A stretch of DNA of 64,000 nt, taken from Vibrio maritimus. Lineage in GTDB: Bacteria; Pseudomonadota; Gammaproteobacteria; Enterobacterales; Vibrionaceae. Shown here piece by piece: positions 8,230-17,979 of the stretch. The notes under the pieces were generated by a model. That model saw only the letters and a list, made by a program, of their open reading frames with translations, searched no databases and was not told where the DNA came from. Where the stretch lies: NCBI GenBank assembly GCA_003263775.1, contig JYJJ01000037.1:108780-172779 (forward strand), written 5' to 3'. A program made the position numbers and the translations under genes. How positions within the stretch are numbered: the stretch's first letter is position 1; every line of letters starts with the position of its first letter.

Positions 8230-10110
8230 TTACACGTCTTCGCGGACGTCGAACTCTACATGCCACTTTTGACCGTTGTCGGCTGCAATGGCTTCTAGGT
8301 AAAGTGTACCAAGCTCTGTGACGCGTGATGATAGGGTAACTGGCACCACATCTCCGATGCTACGGCCTTCAGAAACTGGCAGTGTGACCTGAATTTCTGG
8401 AAGCTCTTCCAGCTCTTCCGGTTTCCAGTAATCTAGGTGAACACCCGCTTCATCTTCACGGCGCGTAGTCGAACCGAAGAATTGGAAGTGCACTGGCTGA
8501 CCGATAACGAGACCAAACTCTTGGCTTGGAACCTGGACACTACTGCCTTCTTCCATACCAAATGGAGCAACACATAGTGCTTCCATTGGCGGTGCCATAC
8601 CTGGGATAGCTGGCATCGCACTTTCGATACCGATGTAGTAGCTAGAGGCAATGCCGCCACGAATACGGACACCTTGACCACGTCGAACGCTGCCGTAATA
8701 GGCTGCGCCACTGGCAACAGCAAGGTCGAGGTCGAGGCCAGAAAGCATTTTTGCTTTGTCAGCATTCGCTGTCTCTAACCAAGCATTGATGGTGTTGAAC
8801 AGTCGATTAGAAAGTAGCTTCGATTTAAGTACACCACCGTTAAATAGGAGTGCTGTCGGCTTAATAAACTCGGCAGGTGCTTCCATACCCGGCATACCAG
8901 CAAATGCGTTATCTGCTGCGCTGCTTTGACGGCTCAAAAACGCGGCGATATGACGTGTAATTGCAGCGTCTTGCGCGTAAGGCAGACCCATTTGAGTTAG
9001 AGCGCCGCGAGCACGTTGCACTGGGTGCTCATTGACCGCCACTTGTGGGAAGAAGCCGTCAACCAATGTTTGTTGAACTTCTTGCTGGGTGAGTTCGGTT
9101 TTTAGCGTTGCTCCCAGCAGTTTTGAACCACGGCTTGGAACGACGATTGGTACCGATTGAAGCTCAGCATCGTTAAGTAGCGCTTCTTTGGCGTCACGAC
9201 AAGCGTGAGTCATCGCCTGAACTTGCCAAGGCTGAAGCTCTTTGCCATCTTGCGCGAGTTTCATCTTTAAGCGGTAGGCAAGGGCAAGATCCATGTTGTC
9301 GCCGCCAAGCAGAATATGCTCACCAACAGCAACACGCTCTAGATTAAGATTGCCGTCTTGCTCTGTTACTGCAACCAATGAAAGGTCGGTAGTACCACCC
9401 CCCACATCGACTACGAGAACGACGTCGCCAACGTTAACTTCGTCGCGCCATTTGTCATCACTGTTGTCAATCCAGCTATAAAGTGCCGCTTGTGGCTCTT
9501 CCAGTAGAGTGAGGTGAGCAAGACCGACGTTGCGTGCCGCTTCTGCGGTAAGGTCACGTGCAGCTGGGTCAAAAGAGGCCGGTACCGTGATGGTCACATC
9601 TTGTTGCTCCAGGCTATGTTCTGGGTGCATGTGGTTCCAAGCGTCTTTTAGGTGCTCAAGGTACAGTTCAGTGGCGCGAAGCGGAGAGACTTTGCTGACT
9701 TCTTCTGGACTACCTTGCGGTAGGAAGCTGTCACGACGGTTAACGCCGCCGTGGCATAGCCAAGACTTAGCACTTGCCACTAGGCGAATGGGTGTCTTTG
9801 AACCTAGATTACGAGCGACAGCACCAACTAGCGCTTTCGGTTCACTCGTCCAAGGAAGAGTGCGAGAGCCTTGACCCATTTCATGTTCGTGTGGCTGATA
9901 CAAAAAAGAGCCAAGCTGTTTGTAAGACTCTACGGTACCAGGTGCCGTCAATTGTGGAATAGACACGACTTCAACTTGCGCGTCTTCATTTTGAGTGTCG
10001 ATAAACGACATAACACAGTGGGTGGTACCAAGGTCGATACCCACACTGTATTTAGCAATCTGTAGATCTTGAGATTTCTGTTGATCTTGAGTGTGCACTG
10101 AAGGCTCCAT
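8230..10110 (-). CDS. Hsp70-family (DnaK-like) protein, first of the pair
   Basis: A 626-residue protein with the Hsp70 signatures VGIDLGTTHCVMSF near the N-terminus, VDVGGGTTDLSLVAV, LLEEPQA and FNGGVLKSK. The ATPase fold therefore looks intact. The C-terminal part is a short beta-rich domain (PVSEGRSIGDVVPVTLSSRVTELGTLYLEA) that partly matches the same segment in the larger paralogue. ATG overlaps the stop of the DUF2760 gene as TAATG, with GAGG upstream, so the two are translationally coupled. These proteins probably act together in protein folding or assembly of a cell-envelope target. That role is inferred from the family and the neighbours. Confidence 0.85.
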   Translation of the reverse strand: MEPSVHTQDQQKSQDLQIAKYSVGIDLGTTHCVMSFIDTQNEDAQVEVVSIPQLTAPGTVESYKQLGSFLYQPHEHEMGQGSRTLPWTSEPKALVGAVARNLGSKTPIRLVASAKSWLCHGGVNRRDSFLPQGSPEEVSKVSPLRATELYLEHLKDAWNHMHPEHSLEQQDVTITVPASFDPAARDLTAEAARNVGLAHLTLLEEPQAALYSWIDNSDDKWRDEVNVGDVVLVVDVGGGTTDLSLVAVTEQDGNLNLERVAVGEHILLGGDNMDLALAYRLKMKLAQDGKELQPWQVQAMTHACRDAKEALLNDAELQSVPIVVPSRGSKLLGATLKTELTQQEVQQTLVDGFFPQVAVNEHPVQRARGALTQMGLPYAQDAAITRHIAAFLSRQSSAADNAFAGMPGMEAPAEFIKPTALLFNGGVLKSKLLSNRLFNTINAWLETANADKAKMLSGLDLDLAVASGAAYYGSVRRGQGVRIRGGIASSYYIGIESAMPAIPGMAPPMEALCVAPFGMEEGSSVQVPSQEFGLVIGQPVHFQFFGSTTRREDEAGVHLDYWKPEELEELPEIQVTLPVSEGRSIGDVVPVTLSSRVTELGTLYLEAIAADNGQKWHVEFDVREDV

Positions 10111-10742
10111 TATAGCTCTACCTCTGCCGGTGCGATGATTGATGCATTGTAGTTCTCAGACAGTTTTGGAAGCGTCACTTTATCTGCTTTCCAGCCTTTG
10201 TGAACAAGAGTGCCGTTAAACGGCGCGTTGCCAGTGACATTACCTGTTAAGCGAACTGCTTGCGGGTCAAAGCCTTCTTCAATTGAAATACGAGTCTCTT
10301 CTTCTTCGTTACGGATAGGAGAAAGCTCAAAGTATTCAGTGATGACTTTTTTACCGCCTGAGTGAACAACACGTGCAGCAGCGCCAACTTCTTCGTCTGA
10401 GAATGATGTGAGATCTTCTTGTAGGAAGTCGACCATGCGAGCTTCTTGCTGCATAAGTGATAGTAATTGCATTGCAGAGTCAGTAGAGGCTGTTGCTAGC
10501 TTCGATTCAACTTCTACAACCTTCTCAACTACTTTTTCTACTTCAACTACTTTTTCAACTTCTACGATTTTTTCTACTGGCTTTTCAACTTCGACAATCT
10601 TCTCTACTGGTTTTTCTACTACTTTCTCGACAACTTTGCTCTTACGAGAAACGGCGATCGCGAGTAGTAAAACGCTTGAGGCAGCTAGGCCTGCGTGCAG
10701 CATATCGAAAGTCTGTGGAATAGCATTTAGATCGAAGTTCAT
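10110..10742 (-). CDS. DUF2760 protein with Val-Glu-Lys repeat stalk
   Basis: A 210-residue protein in three parts. An N-terminal membrane segment (LHAGLAASSVLLLAIAVS) comes first. A low-complexity stalk follows at about residues 36-78, built from VEK/PVEKIVE units. The DUF2760 domain follows (LLSLMQQEARMVDFLQEDL ... GFDPQAVRLTGNV ... FNGTLVHKGW). Residue 1 onward is cytosolic or periplasmic depending on topology, which I cannot fix. It is the first gene of the Hsp70 cluster and is coupled to the next by TAATG. DUF2760 is known to sit beside Hsp70-like genes; its biochemical role is unknown. The repeat DNA creates open frames on the opposite strand that are not genes. Confidence 0.85.
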   Translation of the reverse strand: MNFDLNAIPQTFDMLHAGLAASSVLLLAIAVSRKSKVVEKVVEKPVEKIVEVEKPVEKIVEVEKVVEVEKVVEKVVEVESKLATASTDSAMQLLSLMQQEARMVDFLQEDLTSFSDEEVGAAARVVHSGGKKVITEYFELSPIRNEEEETRISIEEGFDPQAVRLTGNVTGNAPFNGTLVHKGWKADKVTLPKLSENYNASIIAPAEVEL

Positions 10743-11065
10743 AGGGAGTTCTCTATGTGTCAGTCGTTAGTCATTAATTTTGGGGCGAAGTCTAGCATAA
10801 TCAAGGCTCTTAGCGCGACGCTTTCGCAGATTTGTCATTACAAAGTGAGTTTTTTGGACGTTAAATCAGCAGATAATGATGTTTTTCTGAAATATAGTGA
10901 TCTGTGTTTTATAAATCAACGCACCAACTTCTTGGAAATCGATGGGCGTGTAGAATCGTTTTGGCTACCACTAAAATAATAAAGTAGCAATACATATGAT
11001 ACGTCAGTTGGATATAAGTATCATAAATGAGAAAACTGACAATAATTAGTCAGTCAGGACAAAAG
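10743..11065. other. Divergent intergenic region
   Basis: It separates the minus-strand DUF2760 operon from the GGDEF gene. An open frame at 10755-10979 has no ribosome-binding site or family match and is probably not a gene. An 8-bp inverted repeat sits at its right end. Confidence 0.5.
10995..11025. repeat. Inverted repeat at the GGDEF promoter
   Basis: TATGATAC at 10995-11002 and GTATCATA at 11018-11025 are perfect complements, 15 bases apart. They lie 41-71 bases before the preferred start, where an operator would sit. Confidence 0.45.
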
Positions 11066-12600
11066 ATGGTTGCAGGCTTAAACAAAGAAGACCGTGGCGT
11101 TAAACGCTATGCGGTACTGGTTTTTATATTAGGGTTAATTCTTACAGTATTTATCACTCACATCGTTTATCGAGGGCAACAGCAGCTTGCCGAATCAAAC
11201 TTTGAATTCTTAACGGATAATCAAGCAGAAAACATTAAAGAACTGGTGATGCTTGATATCAGTTTTATCGGCGCGGGGGCGAGTTTTTATCACGCTACCC
11301 AGCATCGGCATGGGATAACTTTGCTAGTTTCGCCGCACCATTGGTCGATGGTTCGCAAAGCTTGATTGCAATGCAGTGGATGAAAAAAGTCTATCCCGAG
11401 CAATATGATACTCATACTGCGCGAGTGAGAGAGCGTTTTCCGAGCTATCAAATCTACACGGTTCCTAAAGATAAACCGCGAGTAGAGGGTTATATTCTGG
11501 ATGATGATGAGCCGATGTATGTTGCGAGTGACATTTACCCAGTGAACGAGGGCAATTTACGAGCTTTGGGTTATTACTCGTCCCGTGAAAGGGTTCGAAG
11601 AGTGATTCGCAACACTCGTGTGACTGGTGAGCCAAGCCTCTCAGATAAGATTCGCTTGCTGCAAGATGGCTTTGATCGTTCGATTCCCAAGCAAGGCATG
11701 CTGGTTTACGTACCGGTATTTGAAGCAGGCACAGATTCGCTTCGAGGTGTTGTCATCGGTGTTATCCGCATTACCGCCTATTTCAAGCAGATCGTTTCTA
11801 GAACCTCTATTGGCAAAGATATCGGCGTGCGGGTGGTTGACCTAGGTTTTGATGCAGAAGATGACCCTATCTTGTATCAGAATGAGCAGTGGCGTTTACT
11901 CGATAGTCCGACAAAAGACATTGTTATCGATCTTTACGACAGACAGTGGAAAATTGAATTTAAACACGACGCTGCGATTTCGAAAACCGACAAACTGATT
12001 TTGTTCTTCGTTGCTACTGGCGGGCTGCTAATCTCAGTTCTTCTTTCGTATGTCGTATACCTAATGCTCCGTGAACAACGCAGGCTAACCGTTATCGTTA
12101 ATCGTCGAACGAAAGATCTACAATATTTAGTAGAGCGAGATCCTCTTACCGAAGTCTACAATCGTCGGGCGTTTAACCGATTGACCGAATATCATATTTC
12201 TTGTCACAAACCTTTTTCTTTGGTGATTATTGATATCGATAACTTCAAGCGCATTAATGATCAATACGGCCATGTGGTTGGTGATGAAATCCTAATGCAG
12301 GTGGCGGTTTACATTAAAGAGCAGATGTACCCTGATGACATGCTGTTCCGTCTTGGTGGGGATGAATTTGCCTTAATAAGCCGATGTATTGACTACGGGA
12401 CGCTTCATCACTACCTGACCCGCGTGTGCAAGGAGATCGCAACCCTGAGTTGGGATACGATTGACCCTAACTTTAGATGTTCGCTGAGCGTAGGCGCGGC
12501 CGTATATCGTGGTGAGACGATAGAGCAGCTTATCAATCGTGCTGATGAACAGTTGTACATTAGTAAGGCCAACGGTCGAAATAGAGCGAATGTTGCTTGA
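11066..12600 (+). CDS. CHASE-domain diguanylate cyclase, one apparent frameshift
   Basis: Makes cyclic di-GMP. Domains in order: one membrane helix (YAVLVFILGLILTVFITHI), a periplasmic CHASE-type sensor region (SFIGAGASFYHAT ... WDNFASFAAPLVDG), a second membrane helix and a GGDEF domain with intact RLGGDEF. The inhibitory I-site RxxD is not present: the matching position is Tyr. The frame breaks at about 11307-11308 (GG, probably GGG), where HATQHR should continue as AWDNFASFAAP. I prefer the start at 11066, with AGGA seven bases before it; 11027 is also open. The ligand sensed is unknown. Confidence 0.8.
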
Positions 12601-12688
12601 ATATAGAGCAATCAGTAGATCGACGGTCGAGCTTTTGTTTTGAATACGCTACAATTTCGCCGTGTTAATAACTGTTTACTGTGTCGCT

Positions 12689-13218
12689 ATGAATTACAAC
12701 CGAGTCGTTTGCTTTGATCTTGAAATGTGCTGCTGGAACGTCGATGGCGTTGGTACAACCGGCGAAATCATTGAAGTGGGTTTAGCGGAGATCGATCTGG
12801 TTAAACAAGAGGTCGTTAAGCGAGCTCAGTACTATGTAAAGCCCGAACAGGACGAAGTGTCACTATTTTGTACTGAACTGACGGGTATCACTCCACGTAA
12901 AGTGGAGAAACAAGGTCGCCCGTTAGAATCCGTTATCAAATCGATGGTGAAGAACTTCGGCGGAGCAACAAGATCTACGCTTCTTGGGGGCGTGATGACG
13001 AAATCTTGAGACTTGAATGTGAGTCCAAAGGTATCGACATGCCTTTCAATGAGTTCGTCAATCTAGCCACGTTGTACCGTATTCAAAATCGCTTGAAAGA
13101 CAAACGTATCGGCCACAAAGCCGCACAAGAGCAGAAAGGCATTGAGTGGGAAGGGCGACAGCACTCAGGTTTTGTTGATGCATACAACTTGGCGAAGCTT
13201 GCTCTCACTATGCTGTAA
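12689..13218 (+). CDS. 3'-5' exonuclease, DEDD family, one apparent frameshift
   Basis: A small (about 176 residues) RNase T / DnaQ-type exonuclease. Exo I (CFDLEMCCW, with Asp and Glu metal ligands), the middle segment (GEIIEVGLAEID) and Exo III (HSGFVDAYNLAKL) are visible, placing it among the DEDDh nucleases similar to the ERI1/KapD group. The frame shifts at about 12962-12963: NFGG should run into SNKIYASWGRDDEILRLEC, which needs one extra G. It is monocistronic and ends before a strong terminator. Its substrate, RNA or DNA, is not decided by sequence. Confidence 0.8.
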
Positions 13219-13256
13219 GCTGCTGTCGAAATTGAACCGATCAACTCCAGATTTTT

Positions 13257-13288
13257 AGCCCCAAAGAATCTTCATCTTGGGGCTTTTT
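13257..13288 (+). terminator. Rho-independent terminator
   Basis: AGCCCCAA pairs with TTGGGGCT across a 12-base loop, then TTTTT. It ends the exonuclease transcript; the convergent TerB gene also ends here. Confidence 0.85.
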
Positions 13289-13312
13289 CGTTGTGGGTTG
13301 CAGTTTTATTAG

Positions 13313-13759
13313 TTACTTGTCGACCACTTGAATCTTGGCTCTGATGAACTCACTGTGGTCGACATAGAGAAGCTCTGCGACTTTTCGTATAACAGCATCT
13401 TCTAACGGGTCGATAACCCCATCGGCGTTGGCCACTTCCCACATCGCTTTGATAAGCTCGAAGCGTTTTTCTTGACTAAGCTCGCGTAAGCTAGACGTAA
13501 AATCATAAAGTGACGCCGAGTTTTGTGTTTGCTCAGTCGCTTGTGTGAGAAGACCCTCAGCTTCGCTATCCTCTATTCCTAATAAACGAACCACTAATTG
13601 ACGTTTAGCGGCTTCTTCCTCTTCATCGACTTGGTAATCTGCTTTTGATACTTCACAAAGCAGTGATGCGATGGCTAAGTTTGGGCTGACGCCGTGCGTT
13701 TTAGACAGATCGTCTCCTTCGATAAGCTGTTTGAAAAGAGAGGTGATGGCATTAAACAT
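13313..13759 (-). CDS. TerB-family protein
   Basis: A 148-residue all-helical soluble protein. The acidic motif EVSKADYQVDEEEEAAKRQL and the later ANADGVIDPLEDAVIRKVA are the duplicated EF-hand-like acidic segments typical of TerB/COG4103 proteins. No ter operon is nearby, so tellurite resistance is not implied. Lone TerB proteins of this size are common in marine gamma-proteobacteria and have no fixed role. Confidence 0.8.
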   Translation of the reverse strand: MFNAITSLFKQLIEGDDLSKTHGVSPNLAIASLLCEVSKADYQVDEEEEAAKRQLVVRLLGIEDSEAEGLLTQATEQTQNSASLYDFTSSLRELSQEKRFELIKAMWEVANADGVIDPLEDAVIRKVAELLYVDHSEFIRAKIQVVDK

Positions 13760-13896
13760 AGGCGTACCTGACTATTGGCTGAATGACGATAATGACTTCA
13801 ATTAACTAAACTAACGTAGTCACTTTAGTAACTACATGGTGACCACAACTATCGATCACAAGTTGGATCATAAGCAAAGTGATACGTATTTAGAGT

Positions 13897-15809
13897 TTAG
13901 TCTTCAGAATAAGTTTCAGGGAACTCTGTTTGACTGCCGTCACCGTGAAGCACGGAAATGTGAGCGGGCTTGCCAAAAGGGTCGAGTTTAACCAGGCCGA
14001 TACCACTTCGATTGACTAATCGATTGTGCTCGCTCGGTTGTGGTTTTCTCTTAAACACTTTAAGGCGCTTACGTTTGGTAAACCAGTTAAGTGGTGAGCG
14101 AGGTGTATATAGCCACTTATCGAGCCAATCACATACGGTGAGTAAAGGCTCTGGAAACTCGTTCTTGATGCCACTGCAGGTGATTTGATAGATATGAGAA
14201 TCACTCTGTTTGAAGCGCAGCTTCACGTCATAGACAAACGAATAGTGAACATCGCCGGAGAGAATGACGAAGTTCTCGGGTGTTTTGCTGTGGGTAAAAA
14301 TCGATAGCAATGTATTAGCGCTACCTGGGTGCGCCATCCAGTTCTCAGCATCGATGATGAGAGGGTTACCGAGTTTCGTCGCCGTTGCTTGCAATGTTTC
14401 TATGAACTTAACCCCAAACATAGGTGCAGGCGACACCACCACAACGGAATCCAGTCCCAGCAGCTCTTGTTGAAATTCCACCATCGCTTCCCAATCCATA
14501 AGACCGGATGGCTTGTTCATTTTGGATTCAGAGCGCCAGCGGCGGGTTCTAGTATCAAGTACTACAACTTTTGGGTGAGAGTCCAACGTGTAGTGCCAAT
14601 TTTCATAGCGCAGTAGTGTTGTGACAAAGTCTTTGTGCAGTTTTTGGTTAAGGCACCATGTCGTTGAGCTGTCGCTTGTCACACCTGAGAAAAAAGTCGC
14701 GAGTTCATCGCTCCAGTCTGCTTCCATCTGCTTTGGATTGTTTCCCCATGCTTGGCAGAGCAGGTAACTAAACAGCGCGTTGCCTATGATTTGCTTGGAA
14801 AACGGATGTTCATACGCCGCTTTTTCCCAGCCAACCGTTAAGTTCCAGTCATCTGTGACATCATGATCGTCAAAAATCATGTAGGTCGGAATGTGCGCGA
14901 GCAATCGTCTTACTTTAGGCAAGCCCTTCACAAAATCTCGAAGGGTTTCCTTCTCCTTCGTCCATGTCTCCATGTGTTCGGTGGCAATGACTTCAGGTTC
15001 TAGAGCGTCAAAGTTGATCGCTTTCCACAGCTCGGGAGACCAATTGAGAAGATACATTGCAATGAACTCTGAAAAACTGATCAGGTGGTTTTCGCAATCA
15101 CGCGAGCTGAAGATGGCAGTCTGCTGTTGATTTAAGAAGTTTTTAAGGCGGCTTGTCGAATCTTGGTAGCGTGGAAGTAATTTATCACGGTCGTATAGTG
15201 CAATTTCGCCACTGTGTAATGCACCGCTATCGGCAAGTGAACTTTTCTCAAATTGCTCATTAGGGAGCGCCAATAGCTCTATGACTTTCTGAATACTTGC
15301 TAGGGTGGGCCCTGCAATATGGTCTGCGTATATTTGATCGCCAGTAAGTAGCAGTAAATCGGGTGTGTCCGTGTCTTGTTTTTGTGCGATGGCGCGGCTG
15401 ACTCGATCGTCGAGCATCACTAAGCTATCAGCGCTTGGATGGTGTGGGTTTCGACACGAACCATGCAAGATATGGTCAGCCGTATCGGTGAGCTGAACCT
15501 TGATATGAGGATGTTCTGCGTAGCGAATATCTTCTGGTAGAACAGAAATCCCGGTTTCAGCTTCTACAATATCGTAGTCGATGTTGTCTTGGGTCGCAGT
15601 AGGTGCTCAATAGTAAAATTGACCAACCATAGTCTTGGACTGAGCCGCACGCATTGCGATTCAGGAAACGAATGCGAACGACATTGTTCCGCCCATAGAT
15701 GAAGTCTAAGTGAGCTTGGTTTGACCGAACTTGCAAACCATAGTGTAAAATCTTTTCGGTTAGTGCGGCGTAGAACCGGACCAGCTAATAGAGAGGGCAG
15801 TGTCGTCAT
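13897..15809 (-). CDS. PhoD-like metallophosphatase, one apparent frameshift
   Basis: Hydrolase of the alkaline-phosphatase-D/metallophosphoesterase type, about 637 residues. Metal-binding blocks visible are TGDQIYADH, the MIFDDHDVTDDWN block and ILSGDVHYSFVYD. The N-terminus starts at 15809 (MTTLPSLLAGPVLRRT) as in the family, and has no clear export signal. The frame breaks at about 15595-15599 (CTGCGACC, probably CTGGCGACC), after which ATQDNIDYDIVEAETG continues. The real substrate is not known; many relatives are phosphodiesterases. It is transcribed alone. Confidence 0.8.
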
Positions 15810-15839
15810 ACAGATCTAATCACCTTTTCAATAATGTCA

Positions 15840-16214
15840 TCAGGCGCTATGGGCTAAGGTTTCGTCATTCGGTTCCATCTGCTCTAGCATTTCAATGAAC
15901 TCCGCGCTTGTCGCTTCGTGCCCGACAACAAAAAAACCTGTGAGTGCGTCTAATAATTGAGACGAGTCGTCACTTTGTTCAACGATTTGACCAAGACGCT
16001 GGCGAAGCAATTCCACTTCATGCTCAACAAAACCTCGCGCCTCAACCGCTTGTTCCCCTTCATCAGGGGCGTTATCAAACTCTAGGAATAACAGGTTGTT
16101 ATCGAGCTCTGTACTGACCAATTGCTCAGGAAGCCACTTTTCTCCGGTGACAATTTGAATATCTTGGTCTTTTGGCAATTCATTGAGGATATTTTTTAAT
16201 TTTTCTACTTTCAC
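15840..16214 (-). CDS. Hypothetical acidic protein, 124 residues
   Basis: Starts with GTG (KVEKLKNILNELPKDQDIQIV). It is very acidic (many Glu/Asp), soluble and without a signal. The first 30 residues resemble the short N-terminal helix-strand unit seen in several small gamma-proteobacterial proteins, but I cannot name a family. It lies 30 bases upstream of the PhoD-like gene on the same strand, so the two may be cotranscribed. Confidence 0.55.
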   Translation of the reverse strand: MKVEKLKNILNELPKDQDIQIVTGEKWLPEQLVSTELDNNLLFLEFDNAPDEGEQAVEARGFVEHEVELLRQRLGQIVEQSDDSSQLLDALTGFFVVGHEATSAEFIEMLEQMEPNDETLAHSA

Positions 16215-16488
16215 GATAGGTCTAAATAGTGGAAACTATGCCTTTGATAACTGTTGGTTATTTATTGGTCTATATTCAATAATCACAGTTTAGTGACACA
16301 TTAAGTGTAATAACAACATAATATAACAACTCTTCACTTGAGAGATAGCGTTGGTAGGCCCTGTAGTTGAAAAACTGGCAAAGACCTTACAACGTAGCTA
16401 GAGCTCCTGAGTGATTTGCTAACCAATATACGTGCCCTGAATTCGATTTACTGATTGATAACAATTCCAGTTGGAGAAACTGTAAGAC

Positions 16489-17819
16489 ATGATTAAGAAA
16501 AATCTCGCGTTAGCGATTACGGCAGCATTGATCACATCCCCTGTAGTTCAAGCCGAAACGCAAGCGCAAGAAGCGGAGTGGGGTATTGCAGCAGTTTGGC
16601 GTACAGCTAACGTTCCTTTTGATACAAAAGGGGGCGACAGCACTGTTAGCACCTTTATTCCGATGATGTTCTTTAAGAACGACTATGTCTTTCTTGACGG
16701 TACCATGCAGGTGCCCACCTCTATAAAACGGATGATAAACAATTAGAGTTCAATGCGATTACGCGTATGCGACATATCGACATACCCGCAGATGAACAAA
16801 ACGCAGTGGGTGGTGACACAGCGGACTACGGTTTGCAAATGCGTTATAACTTTGATCCAGTTTGGCATTTCGATTCTGAACTGATGACCGATGGAGAAGA
16901 CCGATTTCACGCCAACTTTAGACTTCAAGGTTTGTTAGATTATGGCGATTTAGAACTTCGTCCTAATGTGACGCTGCGTCTAAAAGATGCGGACTTTAAT
17001 ACACAATATTATGGCACGTACCGTGATACGGTTGACAATCTAGGCTGGGGTTTAGATTACGCAATGGGTGTAGATGCTCGTTATCACGTTACATCGAACC
17101 TGTACCTGTTAGGCTCTACTAATATTCGTATGTTGGACAACCAGGCTTATCACTCATCGGTAATCACAGAGCGCTTTGAAGGTGAAGTGTTCGTGGGTGT
17201 AGGCTTCTTCAACGAGAAGAAAAAGAGCACCTCTAAAGCGAAACAAGTGCGCCGTGATATCACCACTAAGCCTTATGTCCGCGTAGCTCATGGTTGGGCG
17301 TCTCCATCAGATATGGGTGACATTCTGACCTTTAAAGGCAAGCGTGACCCGTATAATAACCAAGTGTCATCGGTGTTCTATGGCCATCCTTTGACCGACG
17401 AATTGTTTGGTTTACCACTGGATATCTACCTAAGCCCAGGTGTCGCACATCACTGGAGCTCAGAAGTACAGAATGGTGCAACAGAGTTTGTCACTCTGAT
17501 TAAGGCGTACTACACCATTGAGTGGCCAATTAAAATGCGCTTAGGTGTGGGTAACGGTCTGTCGTACATCGATAACATTACTTATATCGAACAGCAAGAG
17601 ATGGATAAGAAAGAGAAGCGTGCAAGTCACCTGATGAACTACATCGATATCTCTTACGATCTCAGCATTGGTTCTTTAATTCGTAAACCAGAGCTTGAAG
17701 ATTTGTGGTTAGGTTATTCTCTACACCACCGTAGTGCTATCTTTGAAGCGTCTTCTCAGTTTGGTCGAATCAAAGGCGGTAGTAACTACAGCACGGTTTA
17801 CCTGCAATATCACTTCTAA
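16489..17819 (+). CDS. MipA/OmpV-like outer-membrane protein with extra C-terminal barrel region, one apparent frameshift
   Basis: About 443 residues with a clear signal peptide (SPVVQAET). The first ~250 residues follow the MipA/OmpV pattern: WGIAAVWRTANVPFD, FIPMMFFKNDYVFLDG, and the GEVFVGVGFFN end. MipA-type proteins normally stop there. This one goes on for about 190 residues with further barrel-like strands and ends in VYLQYHF, an outer-membrane C-terminal signature. The tail contains HHRS-A-I-F-E, with a His-x-Ser pair as in PagL lipid-A deacylase. The frame shifts at about 16711-16713: DGTMQ should run into GAHLYKTDDKQLEFN with one extra G. Confidence 0.7.
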
Positions 17820-17872
17820 GCTGAATATTGCTGCTAGACTGAACCTTGATACCAAATCAAAAACTGTTACGA

Positions 17873-17898
17873 AAGCTCCGCGAAAGCGGAGCTTTTTT
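17873..17898 (+). terminator. Rho-independent terminator
   Basis: AAGCTCCGC-GAAA-GCGGAGCTT followed by TTTTT; a GNRA-capped hairpin ending the MipA-like gene. Confidence 0.9.
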
Positions 17899-17979
17899 GT
17901 TGGCGCGTCAGTTAACCCAAGGTTGGTAGCTGTGCTACAATCGCGCCAGTTTTAAATAAGAAAAATAGCAGGGAATGTT

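Noticed and set aside
10408..10770. Ser/Thr/Phe-rich open frames opposite the VEK repeats
   Set aside because: They are the mirror of the repeat codons in the DUF2760 gene; no ribosome-binding site and no family.
10755..10979. 74-residue ORF upstream of the GGDEF gene
   Set aside because: No ribosome-binding site, no signal or domain, and it lies in a divergent promoter region.
13760..13896. Repeated TAGT/ACTA steps between TerB and PhoD-like genes
   Set aside because: No perfect dyad or conserved promoter element could be built from them.
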